DNA of 47,383 bases from Nanobdellota archaeon (lineage in GTDB: Archaea; Nanobdellota; Nanobdellia; Pacearchaeales; GW2011-AR1): contig JAUSIT010000007.1 of the NCBI GenBank assembly GCA_030647965.1, positions 1-47,383 of the forward strand, in the 5' to 3' direction. Made by a program: the position numbers and the translations under genes. The notes beneath the pieces are model-generated. The model searched no databases, had not been told where the DNA came from, and worked only from the letters and a program-made list of their open reading frames with translations. Position 1 is the first letter of the stretch, and every line of letters starts with the position of its first letter. This document shows positions 39,076 to 46,525 of this stretch, one piece after another.

Positions 39076-39603
39076 ATGACTATTGAAGAAATTAAAGATC
39101 TTGAGGATTCTTATACTGGAGAGAATATTGCTAATTTAGTTAAACAAGCAGACAGGTTAATACGATCTGAAAATCCAAGAGTTTTTTCAGGCCATATAGT
39201 ATGTAGAAAAGATTTATTTGAAGATATTGTAGATTATTTTTCAAAAGAAGCTAGTGTTAATGAAATCTACTCATTTAATATAAACTTTAAGAGAAACCCA
39301 TTGTTTAATATATTTGATTTATATGAAGAAGAACTAAGAAAAAATACTAATCTTGTAATAATCAAAGCTTATGGTTTTGAAAAAAATCCAGATATTTTAA
39401 CAAGAGGATCTTATGCAACTCATCTTTATAATCAGGGATTAGTAGAGAATTCTTCATTATTACTTAAAGAAAAAGGAATAAAAAAGAATTTAATTGTAAT
39501 TACAAATTCAGATATTGAAAATTTAAGCAAAGAACAAGTACAAAAAATCAATGCAAGCATTGCAATCTCTCATTTCAATACTTTTCACTGGTTTTTTGAA
39601 TAA
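39076..39603 (+). CDS. 175-aa unknown protein
   Basis: MTIEEIKDLEDSYTGENIANLVKQADRLIRSENPRVFSGHIVCRKDLFEDIV. Alpha/beta with four hydrophobic strands (LVIIKAYGFEKN, NLIVITNSDIENL), looking like a small Rossmann-type fold, not recognised. A TTG at 39058 extends the frame by six codons; the ATG fits the promoter better. Directly followed by aIF5B with its own start. Confidence 0.55.
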   Translation: MTIEEIKDLEDSYTGENIANLVKQADRLIRSENPRVFSGHIVCRKDLFEDIVDYFSKEASVNEIYSFNINFKRNPLFNIFDLYEEELRKNTNLVIIKAYGFEKNPDILTRGSYATHLYNQGLVENSSLLLKEKGIKKNLIVITNSDIENLSKEQVQKINASIAISHFNTFHWFFE

Positions 39604-39633
39604 GCTTAAAAATCTTATTTCTATCTCTTTTAT

Positions 39634-41358
39634 ATGGCACAAGAAATCCGTCAGCCCATAGTAACTGTGTGCGGGCATGTAGATCATGGAAAGACAAGCA
39701 TACTTGACAAGATTAGGGGTAGCAATGTTGCAGAAAAAGAAGCAGGTGGAATAACACAAAAAATATCATTTACTTCATTTCCAAAAGAAACAATTGAACA
39801 AAGAGCAGGAGAACTTTTAAAAAAATTTAAAATCCCTCTAGAAATTCCTGGTTTTTTATTTATTGATACTCCTGGCCATGCTGCATTTACAAATTTAAGA
39901 AAAAGAGGCGGAAGTCTTGCAGATATAGCTGTTTTAGTTGTTGATATTAACGAAGGAATAAAACCACAAACAGCAGAAGTTTTGCAAATTTTAAAATCAA
40001 ATAAAACCCCATTTATAATTGCCCTAAATAAAGTCGATAATATAAGTGGCTGGCAATCAAAATCTCAATTATTTATAGAAAATATAGAAAAACAACCAAT
40101 AAATGTAAAGCAAGTTTTTGATGAAAAATTATATACTTTTATTGGAGCTTTAAATTCATATAAATTTGATGCAGAGCTTTATAATAAAATAACTGACTTT
40201 ACAAAAAATATTGTGTTAATTCCTTGTTCAGCGAGAACAGGAGAAGGAATTTTAGAAATAATTGCAATGCTTGCAGCTTTATCTCAAAAATTTCTAAAAG
40301 ATAGAATTTCAATTAAAGAACAAGGGAAAGGAGTTATTTTAGAAGTAAAAAAAGAAAAATCAATTAATTTTGCAGAAGCAATTTTATACGACGGAAAATT
40401 AAAAATAAATGATGAAATTGCAGTTGCAAGTTTTGATGGAATAATTACTGCAAAAATAAGAAGCATGAGTGAAGTTTTGCCTTTATCAAAGGGCTTTAAA
40501 GCAGTTGAAGAAGTAAAGGCTGCAACAGGAATAAAAATTCAAACAAATGCAAAAGAAGAAATTTTGCCAGGAATGCCATTTCAAGTAATAAATAATAATC
40601 TTAAAGAGATTGAAAAAGAATTTAAAAAAGAATTACAAGAAGAAATCAAAACAGATAATCAGGGAATTATTATTCGTGCAGAATCTTTGGGAAGTTTAGA
40701 AGCTCTTCTTTATTTATTAAAACAAAAACAAATAAAAGTTGTAAGTGCAGGAATAGGAAATATTACAAAAAAAGATGTTTATACTGCCTCTGCAAATTCT
40801 GAAATGGATAAAGTTATTTTAGGTTTTAATGTAATTATTGATGAAGAAATAAAAAATGAAAAAAATATAAAAATTTTTACAAATGAAGTTGTTTATAAAT
40901 TAATAGAAGATTTTGAAAAATATCAAGTAAATAAACAAAAAGAAATTGAAAGAGAAAAATTAAATGAATTACCTCATATTTGTAAGATAATAATACTCCC
41001 CTATGTTTTTAGAAATTCAAATCCCGCAATTTTTGGAATCAGGGTTGAAGGGGGAATGTTAAAACAAAATATAGAATTAATAAATAAAAAAGATGAAAAA
41101 ATAGGTCATATTAAAGCAATGCAAGAAGAAAAAAATAATGTAAAAGAAGCTTCAAAAGGAAAAGAAATAGCTATTTCAGTTCCAGGAGTTAATTTTGAAA
41201 GAGAGCTTGAAAAAGGAGAAGCACTATATTCAAATCTTTCAGAATTTCAGTTTAGAAAATTCAAAGAAAACAAGGAATTATTAAGCCAAGATGAAATAAA
41301 AACATTACAGGAAATAGCAGAAGTTAAAAGGCGAAAAAGTGCAACCTGGGGGATATAA
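39634..41358 (+). CDS. infB: Translation initiation factor aIF5B (IF2-type)
   Basis: 574 aa. G1 VTVCGHVDHGKTSILDKIRG (residues 11-30), switch I GGITQKIS, G3 FLFIDTPGHAAFTNLRKRGGSLAD, G4 NKVD, then two beta-barrel domains and a C-terminal domain with FRNSNPAIFGIRVEGG. It promotes initiator-tRNA and subunit joining. Archaeal aIF5B is about 590-600 aa, so this is slightly short but complete. No intein, unlike some archaeal homologues. It precedes rps6e by 46 bases. Confidence 0.96.
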   Translation: MAQEIRQPIVTVCGHVDHGKTSILDKIRGSNVAEKEAGGITQKISFTSFPKETIEQRAGELLKKFKIPLEIPGFLFIDTPGHAAFTNLRKRGGSLADIAVLVVDINEGIKPQTAEVLQILKSNKTPFIIALNKVDNISGWQSKSQLFIENIEKQPINVKQVFDEKLYTFIGALNSYKFDAELYNKITDFTKNIVLIPCSARTGEGILEIIAMLAALSQKFLKDRISIKEQGKGVILEVKKEKSINFAEAILYDGKLKINDEIAVASFDGIITAKIRSMSEVLPLSKGFKAVEEVKAATGIKIQTNAKEEILPGMPFQVINNNLKEIEKEFKKELQEEIKTDNQGIIIRAESLGSLEALLYLLKQKQIKVVSAGIGNITKKDVYTASANSEMDKVILGFNVIIDEEIKNEKNIKIFTNEVVYKLIEDFEKYQVNKQKEIEREKLNELPHICKIIILPYVFRNSNPAIFGIRVEGGMLKQNIELINKKDEKIGHIKAMQEEKNNVKEASKGKEIAISVPGVNFERELEKGEALYSNLSEFQFRKFKENKELLSQDEIKTLQEIAEVKRRKSATWGI

Positions 41359-41404
41359 ATCCTGCCCAAGTAATCTTTAAAAACCCTTATTACAACTCAT
41401 ATTT

Positions 41405-41800
41405 ATGTTTAAAGTTAATATCTCTCATAAAGGAAAGACAATAAAGTTCGATGAAGTAGATAATGAAGAACTTATTGACAAACATATTGGAGATAAAATT
41501 TCTGGTTCTGAAATAAATGCAGAATTAGCAGGATATGATTTAGAAATAACAGGAACTTCTGATAAAGCAGGTTTTCCTGGCTTAAAAGAACATAAAGGGC
41601 CTGGTTTAAAAAAAGTTTTACTTACAAGAGGAAAAGGCATGTGGGATAATAGAAAGGGCGTTAGATTAAGAAAAACAATAAGGGGCGATACAATTTCTGC
41701 AGACACTGTTCAAATTAATACTAATGTTTTAAAAGAAGGAACAAAGAAATTTGAAACCTTTGCCAAAAAAGAAGAAAAATCAGAAGAAAAAGCAGAATAA
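41405..41800 (+). CDS. rps6e: Small ribosomal subunit protein eS6
   Basis: 131 aa. MFKVNISHKGKTIKFDEVDNEELIDKHIGDKISGSEI, ELAGYDLEITGTSDKAGFPGL and RKGVRLRKTIRGDTIS are eS6. Typical archaeal eS6 is 120-130 aa. The tail KKEEKSEEKAE is a charged extension. TATA CTTTAAAAACC about 41372-41382, leaderless. Confidence 0.95.
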   Translation: MFKVNISHKGKTIKFDEVDNEELIDKHIGDKISGSEINAELAGYDLEITGTSDKAGFPGLKEHKGPGLKKVLLTRGKGMWDNRKGVRLRKTIRGDTISADTVQINTNVLKEGTKKFETFAKKEEKSEEKAE

Positions 41801-41870
41801 TAATATAACTTTTAATTATGTTTCTTTAAACTCTCAATAAACTTTTAAACTCATATCTTATATAATTATT

Positions 41871-43097
41871 ATGGCTAAAAACAATGAAAATGCAGAAAAT
41901 ATAGATATATCTAAACTCCCAACAATTAATGTAGGCATAGTTGGCCATATAGACCATGGCAAGACTACTTTACTTTACAAGCTTACTGGCAAATGGGCAG
42001 ATACACATTCTGAAGAATTAAAGAGGGGGATTACAATAAAATTAGGTTATGCAGATATTATTGTAAGAGATGAAAACGGAAAGTTTACAATTGATAAAAA
42101 AAGTGCAGGAAAACCAATAAGATATATTACTTTTGTTGATGCTCCTGGCCATGAAATGTTAATGGCAACAATGCTTTCTGGTGCAGCAATTATGGATGCT
42201 GCAATTTTAGTTATTGCTGCAAATGAAGGAATAAAGCCACAGACAAAAGAACATTTAATTGCCCTAGGTGCAAAAAGAATAAAAAATATAATTATTGTTC
42301 AAAATAAAATTGATTTAGTAACAAAAGAACAGGCAGTTGAAAGTTATAAAAAAATAAAAGAATTTGTAAAAGGAACAATTGCTGAAAATTCTACCATAAT
42401 TCCTGTTTCTGCTCAGCAAAATATTAATTTAGATAAAATTTTAGAAGAATTATGCAAAATAAAAATTGAAGAAAAAGATACAAAATCATATCCAATATTT
42501 TTAATTGCAAGAAGTTTTGATATTAATAAACCAGGAACAGATATTAAAAAATTACATGGTGGAGTTTTAGGAGGAGCATTAAAACAAGGAACACTTAAAA
42601 TAGGAGATATTATTGAAATAAAACCAGGACATTCTTATAAAAAACAAAATCAATACTACTATCAGACAATAAGATCAAAAATAATTTCAATGCAAAAAGG
42701 AGAGTATCCGATTGATGTTGCAGTTCCTGGCGGGAGCTTGGCAATAGAAACAGAATTAGATCCTTCTTTAACAAAAGCAGATTTTTTATCTGGTTGTATT
42801 TTATCAATACCTGGAAATTTACCTGAAATAACTTCTGAAATAAAAATGAAATTTGAATTATTTAAAGAAGTTTTAGGCACAGAAAAAAAAGATGAAGTTC
42901 AGAAACTAAAGCCAACAGAATTATTAATGTTAAGCGTAAATACAACAACAACTGTTGGTTCAGTTAAAAAATTAAAAAATAATGAAGTTGATTTTTCATT
43001 AAAGATTCCTATTGTTCCTCTAAAAGGAGAGTCAATAGGTATTGCAAGGAATATCAACGGCCACTGGAGATTGATTGGGTTTGGTGAGATAATTTGA
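41871..43097 (+). CDS. eif2g: Translation initiation factor aIF2 gamma
   Basis: 408 aa. G1 VGIVGHIDHGKTTLLYKLTG (residues 21-40), switch RGITIKLGYAD, DAPGHEMLMATMLSGA, NKID (QNKIDLV) and the aIF2-gamma signature GGVLGGALKQGTLKIGDIIEI. Forms the initiator-tRNA-binding factor with alpha and beta subunits. The stretch between switch I and G3, where most archaeal and eukaryotic aIF2-gamma proteins have a zinc knuckle with four cysteines, here reads RDENGKFTIDKKSAGKPIRY and has none. It follows eS6, the usual archaeal order. Leaderless. Confidence 0.96.
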   Translation: MAKNNENAENIDISKLPTINVGIVGHIDHGKTTLLYKLTGKWADTHSEELKRGITIKLGYADIIVRDENGKFTIDKKSAGKPIRYITFVDAPGHEMLMATMLSGAAIMDAAILVIAANEGIKPQTKEHLIALGAKRIKNIIIVQNKIDLVTKEQAVESYKKIKEFVKGTIAENSTIIPVSAQQNINLDKILEELCKIKIEEKDTKSYPIFLIARSFDINKPGTDIKKLHGGVLGGALKQGTLKIGDIIEIKPGHSYKKQNQYYYQTIRSKIISMQKGEYPIDVAVPGGSLAIETELDPSLTKADFLSGCILSIPGNLPEITSEIKMKFELFKEVLGTEKKDEVQKLKPTELLMLSVNTTTTVGSVKKLKNNEVDFSLKIPIVPLKGESIGIARNINGHWRLIGFGEII

Positions 43098-43140
43098 TTT
43101 CCAAAATTAGAGATATATAGAAATTAAATTAGCGAATAGA

Positions 43141-43256
43141 GATAGTTTAATTTGTTATTTTTAATATTATTTTACAAATTGAACTATTGAATAGAAATTA
43201 TCTAATTATCTATCAAAGATAATATTATAAATTAAATAATTTTCAAGAGATTATTT
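43141..43256. other. AT-rich intergenic region with three hairpins, downstream of aIF2 gamma
   Basis: GATAGTTTAATTTG (43141-43154) pairs with CAAATTGAACTATT (43175-43188), 14 pairs including two G-U. TTATC/GATAA follows near 43206-43222, and AAATAAT/ATTATTT near 43232-43256. Very A/T-rich, so some pairing is expected by chance. The gap 43098-43310 holds no open frame of note. Confidence 0.35.
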
Positions 43257-43310
43257 GATTTACTATTTTTCATATGATTAACCTTAAATACTCTTAATTT
43301 TTTTACAATT

Positions 43311-43502
43311 ATGGAAAAACAAAGATATTTGGCGCAATCTTATTTTAATGAAAGAGTTTTAGAAATTAGTAAAACCGGCAATGCTATTCTTGAAATTAAT
43401 AAAGGACAATCAAAACTATTTGGTTTTGTTGAAAAAGATATTGCTTACGAATATGTATTTAATAGCAGACCAAGAGAAATTGGAAAAGTAAAATATAGGT
43501 AA
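43311..43502 (+). CDS. 63-aa unknown protein
   Basis: MEKQRYLAQSYFNERVLEISKTGNAILEINKGQSKLFGFVEKD. Likely a beta-barrel mini-domain (SH3-like alternation). Box CCTTAAATACTC at about 43281-43292 gives a leaderless start at 43311. Not recognised; ends against the convergent gene with no gap. Confidence 0.5.
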   Translation: MEKQRYLAQSYFNERVLEISKTGNAILEINKGQSKLFGFVEKDIAYEYVFNSRPREIGKVKYR

Positions 43503-44051
43503 TTATTCCTTCAGTTTCTTATAACCAATCCAAACTAGAACTCCTAAAGTTATTCCAAGCATAATTGTTCTTAATACATCCGATAGATTTCCCCAATACC
43601 TTATTGTTCCGTATATAATTAAAATTACTCCACCAGCCATAAATCCTGTTGAAACAGACTCTAAATTAATAATGACTGCAATAATAATTGTTAAAATCCC
43701 CAAAATAATTGAAGCAAAAAAAACATTTCGATTATATTTTTCTTGTGTATCTTGATATTCTTTTGAACAAGTATAATACATATCACAATATCCTGTTTGA
43801 TTTAATCCGTCTTTTATTGGTGTTGCCTGTCCAGGAGAAGCAAGCCCATATTCATTCCATCTTCCGCCATTATCTTCACAATTTGTTTGAATATAATATT
43901 GTTTAATGTCTATTTTACAATAATCTTCATATTTTGGAGAAGGATATATTGTTTCAATAGCATATGCAATAAACATTACAAAAAGAATAGCTATTGCAAT
44001 AGAAAGAATTATTCTTTTTGCTCTCCCCTTTTTTTTCACTTCTTTTGGCAT
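43503..44051 (-). CDS. Membrane protein with a Cys-rich external loop
   Basis: 182 aa. One helix at about 13-31 (IILSIAIAILFVMFIAYAI), then an outside loop with five cysteines and many tyrosines (YCKIDIKQYYIQTNCEDNGGRW, GYCDMYYTCSKEY). Three C-terminal helices follow at about 108-130, 133-152 and 157-175. This architecture is common in these archaea without a known role. The ORF abuts the convergent 43311-43502 gene. Confidence 0.6.
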   Translation of the reverse strand: MPKEVKKKGRAKRIILSIAIAILFVMFIAYAIETIYPSPKYEDYCKIDIKQYYIQTNCEDNGGRWNEYGLASPGQATPIKDGLNQTGYCDMYYTCSKEYQDTQEKYNRNVFFASIILGILTIIIAVIINLESVSTGFMAGGVILIIYGTIRYWGNLSDVLRTIMLGITLGVLVWIGYKKLKE

Positions 44052-44092
44052 AAATATATCATGATTTTGTTATATTTAAATGTTGCATGTTA

Positions 44093-44280
44093 CAACTGCG
44101 TTGAGATAGTTTGTTTCTATAACAAAGATTGATGAAATTGTCTAGCGACAATTAATAATTAATTAATCGATAGGAACCGCTAGAAAAAGTTTTGCTCTTT
44201 TTATATCAAAAAAACAATAATAAAAAGTCAAATAGTAAAACTTTTTGCTGACTTAGTATTAGAACGAAGTGCTATTATTT
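44093..44280 (-). repeat. Dispersed structured element, copy III (inverted relative to copies I and II)
   Basis: CAAC-TGC-GTTG at 44093-44103. Hairpin D TTTGTT/AACAAA (44110-44126). GATTGATGA (reverse of TCATCAATC). Hairpin C AATTGTC-TAGC-GACAATT (44136-44153). GGAACCGCTAG (44173-44183). The nested hairpin AAAAAGTTTTGCT/AGTAAAACTTTTT (44184-44196 with 44234-44246), inserted on the other side of CTAG than in copy II. End block GAACGAAGTGC at 44262-44272. Compared with copy II, both stems C and D have compensatory base changes. Confidence 0.7.
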
Positions 44281-44293
44281 AAGAAAGTAAATA

Positions 44294-45487
44294 CTAACTT
44301 TTCTCTTTAATCAAATAAACTTCATCGCCAATTCTGCATAAGGGCAGTTTTATACCAACTTCTTTTCCTGCACTAACTTCTTCAATTTTTTTATTAGCTA
44401 TTTCCATGCTTTCTACCTTTACTTTTAATAAACCAGTTTTATTTCCAATAATATAAATTTCATCCCCAATTTTTAATTTTCCTGCAAGAATTTTTATGGC
44501 CCCAACACCAAGATTTGGCCAGTATTTTTCTATTTTTCCAATAAATTGCTTTGTTTCTTTTTGTTCTCCTGTTTTTGAATCTGAAAAATCATCTGCAGTT
44601 GGCATTTTAATATAAAACCCAGAAGAAAATCCCCTATGATAAACTTTTTCTAATTCTTTTAGGGATTCATCAATTTCTTGCTTTGAAAGTTTTTTATCTA
44701 GTGCTTTTCTATAAACTTTTGTAACACTATAAACATATTCAGGATTTCTGCTTCTTCCCTCAATTTTAAATGAACTTATTCCTGCTTTTTTTAATTGTTC
44801 AATAAACGGCAGAGTGCATAAATCTTTTGCAGACATTACTCTATTATTTTCTAATTTTAATTCATACCCATCTTCATCTTTTATTGTATAAACTCTTCTG
44901 CATGGATGAGTGCACTGTCCCCTATTTGCACTTTTGCACTGAAGAAACTGGGAAGTAAAGCATCTTCCTGAAATAGAAACACACATAGCCCCATGAATAA
45001 AACACTCGACAGGAAGTATTTTTGAAATTTTTTTAATTTGCTTTAAATTTAGTTCTCTTGCTAAAACTGCTCTTTCTGCCCCTAATTTTTTGTAAAATTC
45101 AGCAGAAGAAGAATTTGAAATAGAAGCTTGTGTTGAAATATGAAATGGAATTTTGTATTTTTTGCATAATCGGATAACCGATAAATCCCAGCAGATAATT
45201 GCATCAATATTTCCTTTGACTTTTTTTATAATATCTTCAATTTTTTTTAGTTCTTCATCATAAATTATTATATTTAGTGTAAGATATTTTTTTATTTTTT
45301 TGCCGTCCTTATTACAAATTTTGTTTATTTCTTTTAAATCAGAAATCTTAAAGTTTTTTGCACTATCTCTCATATTAAAATCTTGCAAACCAAAATAAAT
45401 TGCATCTGCTCCTGCATCAATAGCCGCTTTTAAGCTAGGAAAATCTCCTGCAGGTGCCAAAAGCTCAAATTTTGATGTTTTTTTCAT
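44294..45487 (-). CDS. U32-family peptidase / hydroxylase-like protein
   Basis: 397 aa from ATG 45487 (a TTG at 45502 would add five residues). KFELLAPAGDFPSLKAAIDAGADAIYFGLQDFNMRDSAKNF is the U32 start, and VECFIHGAMCVSISGRCFTSQFLQCKSANRGQC contains the U32 signature (E-C-F-x2-G-A-M-C-x4-G) and the four-cysteine cluster. The C-terminal part (about 300-397) is the beta-barrel found in YhbU/TrhP/RlhA-type members, several of which modify tRNA or rRNA by hydroxylation. It is therefore more likely an RNA-modifying enzyme than a collagenase (inference). Confidence 0.85.
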   Translation of the reverse strand: MKKTSKFELLAPAGDFPSLKAAIDAGADAIYFGLQDFNMRDSAKNFKISDLKEINKICNKDGKKIKKYLTLNIIIYDEELKKIEDIIKKVKGNIDAIICWDLSVIRLCKKYKIPFHISTQASISNSSSAEFYKKLGAERAVLARELNLKQIKKISKILPVECFIHGAMCVSISGRCFTSQFLQCKSANRGQCTHPCRRVYTIKDEDGYELKLENNRVMSAKDLCTLPFIEQLKKAGISSFKIEGRSRNPEYVYSVTKVYRKALDKKLSKQEIDESLKELEKVYHRGFSSGFYIKMPTADDFSDSKTGEQKETKQFIGKIEKYWPNLGVGAIKILAGKLKIGDEIYIIGNKTGLLKVKVESMEIANKKIEEVSAGKEVGIKLPLCRIGDEVYLIKEKS

Positions 45488-45583
45488 TGTATTTATAATC
45501 AAAATAACTTATTAAAATTAGTTGTATTAATTCCAGAGTTACAAAAGCATAAGGTTTATAAAGTTTTAAAAAATAAATATTAT

Positions 45584-45844
45584 ATGATTAATTACTCAAG
45601 TACTGTCGAAAAAAACTTAAGAAGAAGTTTTGGTTATGTAAAAAAAGACCTAATTATGGCTAATGAAAGCATAACAAATCTACACACAGAAATTCAACAT
45701 TTAAGTTTAAATCAAGCCTCTCTTCTTAATGAAATAGAGAAGTTAAGGGAAGAAATAAGAGAATTTACTAATGAATCAAAGTTTTCAAGAAAAAATAATT
45801 CTAATTCAAAACCAATACCTGTTTCTAAAAAGAAAAAAAGATAA
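45584..45844 (+). CDS. Small coiled-coil protein
   Basis: 86 aa. Residues 20-65 (VKKDLIMANESITNLHTEIQHLSLNQASLLNEIEKLREEIREF) show heptad spacing of Leu/Ile and no hydrophobic helix. The C-terminus is a Lys-rich tail (PIPVSKKKKR). Box TTTATAAAG at 45553-45561. Probably dimerises; may bind nucleic acid through the tail (inference). Two bases before the next gene. Confidence 0.55.
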   Translation: MINYSSTVEKNLRRSFGYVKKDLIMANESITNLHTEIQHLSLNQASLLNEIEKLREEIREFTNESKFSRKNNSNSKPIPVSKKKKR

Positions 45845-45846
45845 AA

Positions 45847-46161
45847 ATGGGATTAAAACAAATAAAAGCACAATTTTCTCAGGGGAAATCTATTGAATTG
45901 ATTTTAAAAAATGATTTTCCAGATACAATGCTTTATGTTGTTAGAGCTTGTGATGAAGAATTAGATGAAGAATATACTCATGATGTTTTTTTCAGCAAAA
46001 AAGAAGCAGAAGAGTGTATGGAAGGCATTTCTAAAATAAGCAGGAATTTATTTTATACCCTAGAAGCAACACTAAAAGAAATTGAAACAAAATATTCTTT
46101 TGACGGAGTAGATAAAATTTTATTATATCATCGAATTGAGGAAAAGTTAAGGCGGGATTGA
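45847..46161 (+). CDS. 104-aa unknown protein
   Basis: MGLKQIKAQFSQGKSIELILKNDFPDTMLYVVRACDEELDEEYTHDVFFSKKEAEE, then a helical half with LLYHRIEEKLRRD. Soluble, acidic. Co-transcribed with the coiled-coil gene. Not recognised. Confidence 0.5.
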   Translation: MGLKQIKAQFSQGKSIELILKNDFPDTMLYVVRACDEELDEEYTHDVFFSKKEAEECMEGISKISRNLFYTLEATLKEIETKYSFDGVDKILLYHRIEEKLRRD

Positions 46162-46190
46162 ATAGTCTTTCAGACAGAATATGCTAGGGC

Positions 46191-46320
46191 AGAATTAATG
46201 GATTTGCCTCGCGGCAAATACAGATAATTAATAATGTGTTCTCTATAAAGTATTTTTATTAATAATAAATCTGCGGGAGCCGCTAGGCGACCTCATATAA
46301 GAACAAAGTGCTAAAATTTC
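46191..46320 (-). repeat. Dispersed structured element, copy IV (inverted, without the nested hairpin)
   Basis: Lies between the 104-aa gene and tRNA-Asp. CCATTAATTC in reverse (46191-46201), hairpin C ATTTGCC-TCGC-GGCAAAT (46202-46219) with a GCGA GNRA-type loop on the minus strand, GGAGCCGCTAGGCGAC (46276-46291) and GAACAAAGTGC (46301-46311). The uninterrupted GCC-GCTA-GGC centre at 46279-46288 shows the state before the AAAAAGTTTT hairpin entered other copies. No clear terminal inverted partner was found on the other side. Confidence 0.6.
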
Positions 46321-46368
46321 ATTAACAAACCTTTAAAAAATCACATTTCTATACTAAAATAACATAAT

Positions 46369-46441
46369 GCCCGGATCGTCTAGTGGCCTAGGACTCAACC
46401 CTGTCACGGTTGCAACCCGAGTTCGAATCTCGGTTCGGGCG
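46369..46441 (+). tRNA. tRNA-Asp(GUC)
   Basis: GCCCGGA acceptor pairs with TTCGGGC (including one G-U); D stem GTCT/GGAC, anticodon stem CAACC/GGTTG with loop CT-GTC-AC, T arm CCGAG-TTCGAAT-CTCGG, discriminator G at 46441, no encoded CCA, no intron. 73 nt. CCTTTAAAAAATC at about 46330-46342 is a fitting promoter box. A tyrosine recombinase gene follows 84 bases later. Confidence 0.95.
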
Positions 46442-46525
46442 TATATCCTTCTTGGCACTTTGATGGGAATCCTTTGTTCTGAATTTGTCCATGACCTATT
46501 TAATTATGACAAATTATAATGTAAT

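Noticed and set aside
16240-46320. The dispersed elements as integron attC sites
   Set aside because: Copies are not in a head-to-tail array with gene cassettes, lie in both orientations far apart, and the expected core sites (RYYYAAC/GTTRRRY) are not consistently placed.
16240-46320. The dispersed elements as CRISPR arrays
   Set aside because: No regular short repeats with unique spacers, no cas genes in the window.
46442-46525. Possible attachment-site repeat between tRNA-Asp and the recombinase
   Set aside because: No second copy of the tRNA 3' end is visible within the window, so no attachment site could be assigned.
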